Source of the DNA: Verrucomicrobiota bacterium
Lineage (GTDB): Bacteria; Verrucomicrobiota; Verrucomicrobiia; Opitutales; Opitutaceae
Assembly: GCA_023457715.1 (NCBI GenBank)
Contig: JAEWKR010000021.1
Location: 134,714 to 198,713 of the forward strand
Reading direction: 5' to 3'
Length of the DNA stretch: 64,000 nucleotides
Both the position numbers and the translations under genes were made by a program. The notes under the pieces were generated by a model, which did no database searches, was not told the DNA's origin, and worked only from the letters and a program-made list of their open reading frames with translations. Below are positions 35,743 through 44,424 of this stretch, piece by piece. Position 1 is the stretch's first letter. Each line of letters starts with the position of its first letter.

Positions 35743-36315
35743 ATGAGCGTTGCCGCCCTCGGGCTGCTTTTCGCGTCGTTGGCGCAGGCGACCACCGTGG
35801 TGCCACCGACGTTTTCCGAACTCGTGGCGGAGGCGGAGAGCATCGTGCGCGCGACCGTCACCCGCATCGAGAGCCGCCGGGTGCCGGCCGGGGACGGACT
35901 CACCATCAAGACCTTCGTCGAGTTCAAGGTGAAGAAGCGGCTGAAGGGGGCGGCACCCGACGTGGTGACGCTCGAGTTTCTCGGCGGGACCGTGGGTGAT
36001 GAATCCCTCCAGATCGTCGGCATGCCCCGCTTCCGGGTCGGCGAGACGGAGATCGTGTTCGTCACCGGCAACGGGGTGCAATTCTGCCCCGTGGTGCGCC
36101 TGGGACACGGGCGGTATCGCGTCCGCCATGACGCCGCCAATGCGCGCGACTACGTCGCGCGCGAGGACGAAACCCCGCTCACCGCGGTGGCCGACGTGCA
36201 GCTGCCGGTGGACACTCACGGCATCGGCCGGATGTTCCGCGCCGCGTCCGACGCGCTGACCCCCGACGAATTCGAGACGGAAATCGGCCGGGAACTCACC
36301 CGGCGCAGCCGCTGA
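35743..36315 (+). CDS. Exported protein of unknown function, partner of the matrixin
   Basis: 190 residues. Short signal peptide MSVAALGLLFASLAQA; an in-frame ATG at 35644 would give a longer arginine-rich n-region, so the start is uncertain. The mature part has TFSELVAEAESIVRATVTRI, then EFKVKKRLKGAAPDVVTLEFLGG and RFRVGETEIVFVTGNG, a beta-rich pattern of a small OB-like or sandwich domain. It ends 4 bases before the matrixin start, so the two are almost surely co-expressed; it could be an inhibitor, chaperone or co-secreted partner. Family not identified. Confidence 0.75.
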   Translation: MSVAALGLLFASLAQATTVVPPTFSELVAEAESIVRATVTRIESRRVPAGDGLTIKTFVEFKVKKRLKGAAPDVVTLEFLGGTVGDESLQIVGMPRFRVGETEIVFVTGNGVQFCPVVRLGHGRYRVRHDAANARDYVAREDETPLTAVADVQLPVDTHGIGRMFRAASDALTPDEFETEIGRELTRRSR

Positions 36316-36319
36316 TCCC

Positions 36320-38530
36320 ATGCGCGCCCGTCTTCTCTTCTGCCTGTTCGCCGCGTCGCTCGCCGCCCCGCTGGTCCAGGCCTACACCTACACCGGCACG
36401 CGGTGGAACACATCCACCATCACCATGCAGCTGCAGCTGGGCGGCAGCGGCACCGCGCTGAGCGACGGCAGCGTCTCGTGGGGCGCCGCCGCCGAGGATG
36501 CGCTCGCCACCTGGAACGCGCAGATCGGTGCGACCCGGTTTGTCGTCGTGCGGGACTCCACCGCGGCGATTGCGAAGGGCAACCGGCTCAACAATGTCCA
36601 CTTCAGTCCCACGGTGTACGGCGAGGCCTGGGGCAGCGGCGTCCTGGCCGTGGCGATCACGTACTCCAGCAGCGGCGCGCAGGCGGTCGAGTCGGACGTC
36701 CTGTTCAACCAGAACCTCCGCTGGGATTCGTACCGCGGCGCCACCCGCTACTCGGGCGGGACCGTTTACGATTTTCGCCGCGTCGCCATGCACGAATTCG
36801 GCCACGTGCTCGGGCTCGATCATCCCGACCAGGACGGCCAGACGGTGACCGCCTTGATGAACAGCCGCGTCAGCAATCTCGATACGCTCGCGCCGGATGA
36901 CATCTCCGGTGTCCAGTCGCTTTACGGCCCGCCGCGGGCGGAGACCGTCGCGCCTGCGATCACGACGCAACCGGCAAGCCAGACCGTCACCGCCGGCGTC
37001 AACGTCAGCTTCAGCGTGGTCGCCTCCGGCACCGCTCCCTTCACGTACCAGTGGCGAAAGGCCGGCGTGAACCTCGCGGGTGCGACTTCGGCGTCGCTCG
37101 CCCTCGGCAGCGTTACGGCCGGGGCGGCCGGACAGTACAGCGTGGTCGTGTCCAACAGCGCCGGTTCCGTCACGTCCGCCAACGCCACCTTGACCGTGAA
37201 TGCGGCGGCCACGGGGCCCTCGATCACGACCCAGCCCGCCGCGCGGACCGTTGTCGCCGGCGCGCCCGCGACCTTCTCCGTCACCGCCGCCGGCACCGGC
37301 CCGCTGGGTTACGCCTGGCGCCGCAACGGGGTCGCCATCGCCGGAGCCACCCAGTCGACTTACTCCATCGGAGCCGCCACGAGTGGCGATGCGGGTACGT
37401 ACACGGTGGTGGTATCCAACGTCGCCGGCAGCGTCACCAGCACCGGCGCGGCCCTGACGGTGCATGTGCCCCCCGCGCTGACCCTGGCACCCACGACGCA
37501 GACCGTTTCCGCGGGTGAGCGGATCGCCCTCTCTGCGACCGCCAGCGGAACCCCCGCCCCAACGTTTCAGTGGCAGAAGAATGGCGTCAACGTCGCCGGC
37601 GCCACCGCTTCCTCCCTCGTGATTGCCGCCGCGGCCCCGTCCGACGCCGGCACCTATTCGGTCACCGTGACCAACGCAGCTGGTTCCGTGTCCTCCATGC
37701 CGGTGCTCGTCACGGTCAACCACAGCCAGCTGGTCAACCTCTCGACCCGCGGCATCGTGACGCGCGGCGGCGCCTTGACCGCGGGCTTCTTCATCCGCGG
37801 AACGGGGGACAAGCCCATCCTCGTCCGCGGGGTAGGCCCGACCCTGAGCCAGTACGGGGTGACCAATGCGCTGGCCGATCCACAACTCGCGCTCATCGCG
37901 CAATCGACCGCACAGACCGTCGCGACGAACGACAGCTGGGGCAGCACGCCTTCGCTCTCGACGGGCTTTCAGTCGGTCGGCGCGTTTCCCCTCCCCGCCG
38001 GTTCGGCGGATTCGGCCTCGCAGGTCCGGCTGTTGCCGGGTGCCTACACCACCCGGGTGACTGGAGAGGCGGCTCTCTCTCCCGGTGTCGCCCTGACCGA
38101 AGTCTATGACGCGGAGCCCGCGAGTCTGCGTTCGCGGCTGGTGAACCTATCGACGCGTGGCTATGCCGGCACCGGCGAGCAGGCCCTGGTGGCGGGTTTC
38201 ACGCTCGCCGGGAACGCACCGAAGCGTCTCCTCGTCCGCGCCGTCGGTCCCGGCCTGATCCCGTACGGTGTCACGGACATCCTGGTCAACCCCCGCTTCG
38301 AGGTGTTTGCCCAAGGTCAGCCCACCGCCTTCGCCGGCAACGACGACTGGCCCGCCACCACGGAAATGAAAACGGCATTCACCGCCTCCGGCGCCTTTCC
38401 CCTCGCCGACGCCAGCCGCGACGCCGCCATGGTGCTGACCCTCCAACCCGGCATCTACACCATCGTCGTCACCGGAGTCAGCGGTACCACCGGCAACGTC
38501 CTGATCGAACTCTACGACCTCGATCCCTGA
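36320..38530 (+). CDS. Secreted matrixin-type zinc metalloprotease with three Ig-like domains and two C-terminal modules
   Basis: 736 residues. Signal peptide MRARLLFCLFAASLAAPLVQA. Residues ~22-205 are an M10/matrixin catalytic domain with zinc motif HEFGHVLGLDH (H158, E159, H162, H168) and a Met-turn (TALMNS). No propeptide with a cysteine switch is visible. Three Ig-like domains follow (~212-295, 298-382, 385-468), each with YQWRKAG/YAWRRNG/FQWQKNG and a (G/D)AGxYxV(V/T)V(S/T)N motif. Two modules end the chain (~470-605 and ~607-736), starting NLSTRG and ending LTEVYD and LIELYD. The layout suggests a cell-surface or exported protease. Same C-terminal modules as the GH30 at 11386. Confidence 0.9.
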   Translation: MRARLLFCLFAASLAAPLVQAYTYTGTRWNTSTITMQLQLGGSGTALSDGSVSWGAAAEDALATWNAQIGATRFVVVRDSTAAIAKGNRLNNVHFSPTVYGEAWGSGVLAVAITYSSSGAQAVESDVLFNQNLRWDSYRGATRYSGGTVYDFRRVAMHEFGHVLGLDHPDQDGQTVTALMNSRVSNLDTLAPDDISGVQSLYGPPRAETVAPAITTQPASQTVTAGVNVSFSVVASGTAPFTYQWRKAGVNLAGATSASLALGSVTAGAAGQYSVVVSNSAGSVTSANATLTVNAAATGPSITTQPAARTVVAGAPATFSVTAAGTGPLGYAWRRNGVAIAGATQSTYSIGAATSGDAGTYTVVVSNVAGSVTSTGAALTVHVPPALTLAPTTQTVSAGERIALSATASGTPAPTFQWQKNGVNVAGATASSLVIAAAAPSDAGTYSVTVTNAAGSVSSMPVLVTVNHSQLVNLSTRGIVTRGGALTAGFFIRGTGDKPILVRGVGPTLSQYGVTNALADPQLALIAQSTAQTVATNDSWGSTPSLSTGFQSVGAFPLPAGSADSASQVRLLPGAYTTRVTGEAALSPGVALTEVYDAEPASLRSRLVNLSTRGYAGTGEQALVAGFTLAGNAPKRLLVRAVGPGLIPYGVTDILVNPRFEVFAQGQPTAFAGNDDWPATTEMKTAFTASGAFPLADASRDAAMVLTLQPGIYTIVVTGVSGTTGNVLIELYDLDP

Positions 38531-38548
38531 GCCCACCCGTCGCGCCCG

Positions 38549-38670
38549 CTGTCACACCTGTGACCGCGGATGCGTAGGGTGTTTACCTCAGGCACAAAAC
38601 CCAGTTACCTCTGAAAACTCGCACCCGCCTTCCGGCGCCCGAAACGGTGCCCGCGGTCACAGCTGTGACC
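38549..38670. promoter_or_regulatory. Pair of palindromic operator-like elements upstream of hemH
   Basis: GGTCACAGCTGTGACC at 38655-38670 is a perfect 16-base palindrome. A near copy, TGTCACACCTGTGACC, lies at 38550-38565. The surrounding ~30 bases are also repeated with about 80% identity (from 38548 and from 38653). Paired palindromes in front of a gene suggest a dimeric repressor or a repeat; the bound protein is not known. Confidence 0.5.
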
Positions 38671-38802
38671 GGGGACGCGCAGAAGGATGCGTCGCCAGGA
38701 GGGGCACCCGGGCTTTTTCGACCGCTGACCATCGTCCAGAACGCCGGAACGAGGTCCGGCTTTGACTTCACCGGGGTTCTGACCACAGGAATGCCTGCTT
38801 CC

Positions 38803-39837
38803 ATGCCCAAACGCGCGGTCCTTCTGGTCAATCTCGGGTCACCTGACTCCACCTCCGTCGGCGATGTTCGTCGCTACCTCCGGGAGTTCCTCGGGGATGA
38901 GCGGGTCCTGGACCTGAAGCAGCCGTTCCGTTCGATGCTGCTCGAGGGGATCATCCTCCGCACGCGACCCAAGAAGTCGGCTCACGCGTACGAGCAGATT
39001 TGGACGAAGGACGGGTCGCCGCTCATCCTCACGTCGCAAAGTGTGCAGCGAAAGCTGCAGCAGGCCGTGGGGGCGTCCGTCCCGGTGTATCTGGCGATGA
39101 GGTACGGCAAGCCGTCGATCGCCTCCGTCGTGGCCCAAATGGCGGCGGACGGGATCGAGCATGTCCTGCTGATTCCCCAGTATCCGCACTACGCGATGTC
39201 CTCGTGGGAAACCGTCGTGGTCAAGGTGTACGAGGAGGCCGCCCGGCTGGCCCCCGCCCTGCGGGTGGAGCACATCCAGCCGTTCTACCAGGACTCCGAT
39301 TACATCGAGGCGCTCCACACCGTGTCGGCCCCGTATCTGGCCCAGCCGCACGACTACGTCCTGTTCAGTTATCACGGAATTCCCGTGCGCCACCTGCGCA
39401 AGGCGGATTCCTCGAGGGCGCATTGCACGATCGTCAAGGATTGCTGCGACACGTGCTCGCCCGTCCAGAGCACCTGCTACCGCGCGCAATGCTTCGCCAC
39501 CACCCGGGCGCTGGCCGCCCGCGCGCAACTGGCGCCCGACCGGCATTCCGTCTCGTTCCAGTCGCGCCTCGCCGGCGAGCCGTGGCTGACTCCGTTCACC
39601 GACCACGAACTCGAGCGGCTGGCGAAGGCCGGCACCAAGCGGCTCCTGATCCTCTGCCCCGCCTTTGTCGCCGATTGCCTGGAAACCATCGAAGAGATCA
39701 GCGGCGAGGGCAAAGAGACCTTCCTCGCTGCGGGCGGTGAGGCGTTCACCCAGATTCCCTGCCTCAACGATCACCCGGCCTATATCGATTTCCTCGCCAA
39801 GCGCTCCGACCGTTGGCTCACTGTCGGTCACGTTTGA
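38803..39837 (+). CDS. hemH: Ferrochelatase with internal cysteine cluster
   Basis: 344 residues. Inserts Fe2+ into protoporphyrin IX (or coproporphyrin III) as a last step of haem synthesis. Start MPKRAVLLVNLGSPDS at 38803 matches the family N-terminus. Active-site H191 (FSYHGIPV) and E294 (CPAFVADCLETIEEI) are present. Between them lies a Cys-rich segment, C208, C214, C215, C218, C225 and C230; the last aligns with the common YxxQC position. This resembles ferrochelatases that hold a [2Fe-2S] cluster on an internal loop. The stop overlaps a TTG start of a hybrid kinase (TTGA), an unusual coupling. Confidence 0.93.
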   Translation: MPKRAVLLVNLGSPDSTSVGDVRRYLREFLGDERVLDLKQPFRSMLLEGIILRTRPKKSAHAYEQIWTKDGSPLILTSQSVQRKLQQAVGASVPVYLAMRYGKPSIASVVAQMAADGIEHVLLIPQYPHYAMSSWETVVVKVYEEAARLAPALRVEHIQPFYQDSDYIEALHTVSAPYLAQPHDYVLFSYHGIPVRHLRKADSSRAHCTIVKDCCDTCSPVQSTCYRAQCFATTRALAARAQLAPDRHSVSFQSRLAGEPWLTPFTDHELERLAKAGTKRLLILCPAFVADCLETIEEISGEGKETFLAAGGEAFTQIPCLNDHPAYIDFLAKRSDRWLTVGHV

Positions 39838-42512
39838 ACGAATCCGCGTCCATCGCCCCCCGCGTTTCCGCTCCGGCCTCCAGCCTCGAAGTCGGCGCCG
39901 TCCTGCTGCTCGATGCCGCCGGCGTCATCACGGAAGCCGGCCCGTCCGCGGCCGCCTGGTGGGGCGAGGCCGCCGGAGCCCTGGCCGGCCGTCCGTTCGT
40001 CACGCTCTTCGCGTTCGAGGTCACGTCCAGCGATCCGGAGTTTCTGGCCGCGCAGTGGGACGTGGTCCTGGCCAGCGCGCTCGACCGGGTCACCCCGCTC
40101 GCCGCGCAACCGCGGGAGGGTGAACCCGTCGAGGTGCGCGTGCGGCTCGAGGCGCGTCCGACGAGTGGATACATCGCCACCGTCGCCGGCGCCGCGCCGC
40201 CGAAATCGTCCGACCTCCCGGCGGGTGGAGCTCCCGCGGACGTCGGGATGCACCTCCTGGCGCAGCATGCCTCGGCCGGCTTCTTCGATCTGCATCTCGC
40301 GGCGGGCACGTACCATTTTTCCGCGGCGTGGAAGAAACTGCTCGGATACGCTCCCGGCGAGCTGCCCGACACCCTGGAAACCTGGCACCGGCTCGTCCAC
40401 CCGGATGATTCCGGCGCCGCCCCCGACAAGCTGGGGCGCAAGCTGGCTCCCGGGCTGACCCACCGGCCGGTCAATGTGGAGTTCCGCATGCAGCACCGCC
40501 TGGGCCACTGGGTCTGGGTACAGTGCATCGGGGTCCAGCTCCTCAGTGCGACCGGCGAGCTGCAGCGCGTGGTCGGCTTCCACCTGGACGTGTCCGAACG
40601 CAAGGACCTCGAGGAGGCCTCGCTCCTCAACGACGCCCGGGTGCAGGATCTCACCGGCGCCGGCCCCCTCCCCGCGTTCGAACTCGATTTCGCGAACGGC
40701 ATCTTCTGGTACTCGCCGGCGTGGGAAAAGCTTCTCGGCCATGCGGAGGGAACTTTGCCCGCCACCGCCGCCGCGTTCGCCACCGCGCTCCCGCCCGAGG
40801 AGTCGACCGCCGGCGCCGAAGCCTGGTTGCTCGCGCGCGCCCCGGGCCAGTCCTCCTCCCTGGAACTCGCGCGCCTGCGCGATCAGACCGGAAAACCCGT
40901 CCGCGTCCTCCTCGGTCTGCACCGCACGATCACGCGCAAGCGGGAACTGGTGCGGGTCGTCGGTTTTGCGGTGCCGATTCCGCCCGAGGCGCTGGCGGAG
41001 GAGGGCGCGCTGCCCAGCCTCCTGACCCAGGAAGCCTTCCACGCGCTCGCGGAAGCCGTGATCGTCACGGATCCACGGGGGAAGATCCTTTTCGCCAACG
41101 CCACCGCGGCCCGCCTGCTGCGGTCCAGCCAGGAGACCCTTCGCCAGCAGCCGCTGGGCGATGTGCTGCGGCTGGTGAACCGTCAAAGCGGCCGGCCGAC
41201 GGACGACCCGGTCGACCGCGCCCTTTCGGCAGACGGCCCGCTGGGTCTGTTCGGGGAGGACGCGCTGCTCGGCGCCGAGGGCCAGCCGCGCATCCCGGTG
41301 GTCTGGACCGCCCGCGCGATCTTCGGGGCGGACAACAAGGCGCGGGGGGTGGCCCTGATTTTCCGCAATCCGGAGGAGATGACGCTCTCGCCCGAGGAAC
41401 TGTTGAAGGCGAACCGGTTCGAGTCGCTCGGCCTGCTCGCCGGCGGCATCGCCCACGATTTCAACAACCTGCTGACGACGATCCTCGGCGCGGTTTCCCT
41501 GGCGAGGGACAACCGCGATTACTCGGCCCTCGACGACGCCGACCAGGCGTGCTCCACCGCCAAGGGCCTCACCAAGCAGCTCCTCGCGTTCGCCAAGGGC
41601 GGTGCCGGCACCCAGACGGTGTGCCATGCGAAGGACATCCTCGCCGATTCGATCCGCGTCGCCTCCGCCGGCGCCACCGCGGAAATCACCCTCGACGTCG
41701 CCGACGGCGCCGAACCCGTGCAGGTTGACCGCGCCCAGATCCTGCAGGTGTTCCAGAACCTCATCGTCAACGCGCTCCAGGCGATGCCCCCGCCGCCACA
41801 CCGTCCCCGGCTGCAGATCCGGGCGGCGAACGTGGCGATTGCGGAGAACCAGGTCCCCGGTCTCGGCGCCGGCACCTACGTCGAGTTCGAAGTGCGGGAC
41901 AACGGCTCCGGCATCAAACCCGAACACGTCGAAAAGATCTTCGACCCCTTCTTCACGACCAAGAAACACGGCACCGGCCTCGGTCTGGCCACGGTTCTTT
42001 CCATCGTCCGCAAGCATGGCGGGCAGATCGGCCTCGACACGCAGGTCGGGGTCGGCACCGCGTTCACCGTGTATCTGCCGAAGGCGGACAAACCCGTCGA
42101 CGTCCAGGCCCGTCGCGCGCCCTCCCTCCGCTTCGGCACCGGCCGGGTGCTGTTCATGGACGACGATCCGAAAATCTCGACCCTGACCGCCAACATGCTC
42201 CAGAGCCTGGACTACAAGTTCGACCTGGCGAAGAACGGCGACGAGGCCATCACGCTCTACAAGCGCTACCTCAACATCGGCCGCCCCTACGACGCGGTGA
42301 TCATGGATCTGACCGTGGTGGGAGGGATGGGCGGCGAGGAGTGCTTCTCCGAACTCAGGAAGCTCGATCCCGACGTCCGCGCCATCGTCGCCAGCGGCTA
42401 CGACAACGACGAAATGGCGAAACAGTTCTTCGAGAAAGGCTGGTGCGGATACCTCACCAAGCCCTACCGCGTGAACGACCTCGGCAAGGTGCTGAAGACG
42501 GTGCTGGGCTAG
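39834..42512 (+). CDS. PAS-containing hybrid sensor histidine kinase
   Basis: About 892 residues, soluble. Four PAS-like regions (~20-130, 138-265, 278-390, 402-520; the second is a PAS_3 type with FFDLHLAAGTYHFSAAWKKLLGY), then HisKA with H541 (AGGIAHDFNNLLTTI), HATPase_c (~600-755: NLIVNALQAMP, NGSGIKPEH, GTGLGLATVLSIV) and a receiver (~770-892) with phosphoacceptor D825 (VIMDLTVVGGMGG) and lysine in LTKPYR. No ATG occurs near the N-terminus; TTG at 39834 overlaps the hemH stop and is chosen, with TTG at 39813 as the alternative. The receiver loop has MDLTV where MDxxMP is usual. Confidence 0.88.
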   Translation: MNESASIAPRVSAPASSLEVGAVLLLDAAGVITEAGPSAAAWWGEAAGALAGRPFVTLFAFEVTSSDPEFLAAQWDVVLASALDRVTPLAAQPREGEPVEVRVRLEARPTSGYIATVAGAAPPKSSDLPAGGAPADVGMHLLAQHASAGFFDLHLAAGTYHFSAAWKKLLGYAPGELPDTLETWHRLVHPDDSGAAPDKLGRKLAPGLTHRPVNVEFRMQHRLGHWVWVQCIGVQLLSATGELQRVVGFHLDVSERKDLEEASLLNDARVQDLTGAGPLPAFELDFANGIFWYSPAWEKLLGHAEGTLPATAAAFATALPPEESTAGAEAWLLARAPGQSSSLELARLRDQTGKPVRVLLGLHRTITRKRELVRVVGFAVPIPPEALAEEGALPSLLTQEAFHALAEAVIVTDPRGKILFANATAARLLRSSQETLRQQPLGDVLRLVNRQSGRPTDDPVDRALSADGPLGLFGEDALLGAEGQPRIPVVWTARAIFGADNKARGVALIFRNPEEMTLSPEELLKANRFESLGLLAGGIAHDFNNLLTTILGAVSLARDNRDYSALDDADQACSTAKGLTKQLLAFAKGGAGTQTVCHAKDILADSIRVASAGATAEITLDVADGAEPVQVDRAQILQVFQNLIVNALQAMPPPPHRPRLQIRAANVAIAENQVPGLGAGTYVEFEVRDNGSGIKPEHVEKIFDPFFTTKKHGTGLGLATVLSIVRKHGGQIGLDTQVGVGTAFTVYLPKADKPVDVQARRAPSLRFGTGRVLFMDDDPKISTLTANMLQSLDYKFDLAKNGDEAITLYKRYLNIGRPYDAVIMDLTVVGGMGGEECFSELRKLDPDVRAIVASGYDNDEMAKQFFEKGWCGYLTKPYRVNDLGKVLKTVLG

Positions 42513-42533
42513 GCCGGCTACGCCGGCACTGGG

Positions 42534-42652
42534 ATTTCAGATTTCAAATTTCAGATTTCAGATTCAGACCGCCGTGTCTGTCCTGGGGGCGCAGGCGTCC
42601 CGCCTGCATTCCGGGTCGAACCATCTGAAATTTGAAATCTGAAATCTGAAAT
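42534..42652. repeat. Heptamer hairpin: ATTTCAG array facing CTGAAAT array
   Basis: Left arm 42534-42567 is ATTTCAG, ATTTCAA, ATTTCAG, ATTTCAG, ATTCAG. Right arm 42625-42652 is CTGAAAT, TTGAAAT, CTGAAAT, CTGAAAT. With the CAA unit opposite the TTG unit they pair perfectly over 21 bases, and other registers are possible with mismatch. The ~57-base loop holds a second hairpin, GCAGGCG-TCC-CGCCTGC at 42591-42607. It separates the convergent hybrid-kinase and SulP genes and could serve as a two-way terminator. Confidence 0.85.
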
Positions 42653-42694
42653 TCCGCGTCGCGGCTCACATCTGAATTCCGCGGCGCGGCTCAC
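42651..42694. repeat. 19-base direct repeat ending in the SulP stop codon
   Basis: 42651-42669 and 42676-42694 are identical except for one base (ATTCCGCG then T or G, then CGCGGCTCAC), spaced 25 bases apart. The second copy covers the SulP stop codon. Confidence 0.7.
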
Positions 42695-44346
42695 TTCAGC
42701 AACTCCCGCGCCCGTGCCGCCGCGGCCTCCAGATCCGCGCAGATGTTATCCTCCCCCACTTCGGCCAAAAGGCCGGCGCGCTCCATCGTCGCATACGGCT
42801 GCGTGTGCGGCCCGCACAGAATGAGATGCTTCTTGTGCCGGCGAAGCTTCGCGTGGAGATCCGCCAGCCGGTCCAGCGCGGTTGAATCGATCGCGGACAC
42901 GGCCGCCAGATGAAGAATGACCACCCGCGTCTCGCCACCCGCGCGACGCAGCACCGTTTCCAGTTTGTCCGCCGCTCCAAACAGCAACGCCCCGAACACG
43001 CGGTAAACCACCACCTCGGCCGGCAGGTCGCGCACATGCTCGTGGTCCGCGGAGCTGCCTTCCCTCGCCATGGCCTGCACTTCCGTGGTGTCGGCGACGC
43101 GTTTCACAAACAGGGCGGCCGCGAGGATGAGCCCCACTCCGACCGCGGTCGTGAGATCGAAGCATACCGTCAGCGCAAACGTGGTCAGAAAGACGGCCCC
43201 GTCGCTCAGGGGACGCCGCTTCAGCCACCGGAACTCGTCCCATTCCCCCATGCGGATCGCGACCACGACCAGCACGGCGGCGAGAGCCGTCAGCGGGACG
43301 TGGGCTGCCAGCGGCGCGGCTGCCAGCAACACCACGAGCAGGAAGCCCGCATGCGCGAGACCGGACACCGGCGAGGTCGCGCCGTTGCGAATGTTGGTGG
43401 CGGTCCGCGCGATCACGCCCGTGACGGGAATGCCGCCGAACAGGGGCACCACGAAGTTCGCCACACCCTGCGCCATCAGCTCCTGATTGGAGTCGTGCCG
43501 GTCATCGATCAGTCCATCGGCCACGACCGCGGAAAGCAGCGACTCGATTCCGCCGAGCACCGCGATGGTGAACGCAGGGCTGATCAGTTCATTCAGCTGC
43601 CGCCAGTCGAAATCCGGCCACGCGATCGAGGGCAGCCCGCGCGGGATGCCGCCAAACTTGCTGCCGATCGTCTCCACCGGCAGACGCAGGGCATAAACGA
43701 GGACGGTGGAGCCCACCACCGCCACGATCGAAGCCGGCACGCGCCTGCTCCACCGGGCGGGCCACCGGAAGATCAGCAGCAGCGAGCCCAGGCCGAGGCC
43801 AACCGTCGCCCAGTCCGCCGTGTGCATCGCGGCGCCAAGCGCGAGCACCTTCGGCAGGAACTCCGCGGGTTCCTCCGCGAGTTGCAGCCCGAACAGGGCC
43901 CGCACCTGCGTCAGCATGATCGTGATCGCGATCCCGCACGTGAAACCCATGGTCACCGGCTGGGGGATGAACCGGATCAGCGTTCCCAGGCGCAGCGCGC
44001 CCATGAAGAACAGGATCACCCCGGCCATCATCGTGCAGATGAGGAGATTCTGCAGCCCGTATTTCAGTCCGATATAGGCCACGAGTCCGACAAAGGCTCC
44101 CGCGGGACCGCCGATCTGAACCCGGGAGCCGCCGAGCGCGGAAACGATGAACCCGCCGATGATTCCCGTGTAGAGCCCCGCGGCGGGCGTCACACCGGAG
44201 GCGATCCCCAAGCCGATGCACAACGACAGCGCCACGATGCCGACGGTGAACCCCGCCAGCACGTCCGTGAGGAAGCGCTGCCGGGTATACCCGGTCAGCA
44301 ATTCCAGCAGCTTGGGACGAAAGGTGAAGTAGCCCGCACGTTCCAT
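42691..44346 (-). CDS. SulP-family anion transporter with STAS domain
   Basis: 551 residues. The N-terminal ~420 residues hold 11-14 membrane segments of the SulP/SLC26 family (TVGIVALSLCIGLGIASGVTP, GGSRVQIGGPAGAFVGLVAY, FGGIPVTGVIARTATNIRNGA). The C-terminal ~440-540 region is a STAS domain (VVVYRVFGALLFGAADKLE, VILHLAAVSAIDSTALDRLADL). Members carry sulfate, bicarbonate or carboxylates; which one is not readable here. The start at 44346 (MERAGYF) was chosen over one 13 codons earlier. Convergent with the hybrid kinase; about 80 bases from the end of the recF operon. Confidence 0.92.
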   Translation of the reverse strand: MERAGYFTFRPKLLELLTGYTRQRFLTDVLAGFTVGIVALSLCIGLGIASGVTPAAGLYTGIIGGFIVSALGGSRVQIGGPAGAFVGLVAYIGLKYGLQNLLICTMMAGVILFFMGALRLGTLIRFIPQPVTMGFTCGIAITIMLTQVRALFGLQLAEEPAEFLPKVLALGAAMHTADWATVGLGLGSLLLIFRWPARWSRRVPASIVAVVGSTVLVYALRLPVETIGSKFGGIPRGLPSIAWPDFDWRQLNELISPAFTIAVLGGIESLLSAVVADGLIDDRHDSNQELMAQGVANFVVPLFGGIPVTGVIARTATNIRNGATSPVSGLAHAGFLLVVLLAAAPLAAHVPLTALAAVLVVVAIRMGEWDEFRWLKRRPLSDGAVFLTTFALTVCFDLTTAVGVGLILAAALFVKRVADTTEVQAMAREGSSADHEHVRDLPAEVVVYRVFGALLFGAADKLETVLRRAGGETRVVILHLAAVSAIDSTALDRLADLHAKLRRHKKHLILCGPHTQPYATMERAGLLAEVGEDNICADLEAAAARARELLK

Positions 44347-44424
44347 CGTGCCGGAAACCTTCGCAGACGGGCCCCGGCGACACAAGTCAGCCGCTTGGCA
44401 AAGACTGCGCGTCCGTTGCCTCCC

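Noticed and set aside
39828..42017. Long minus-strand frame opposite the second hybrid kinase
   Set aside because: Same reason: no domain and skewed composition, against clear kinase motifs on the plus strand.
42534..42652. CRISPR array
   Set aside because: Units are only 7 bases, contiguous and without spacers, and no cas gene is present.
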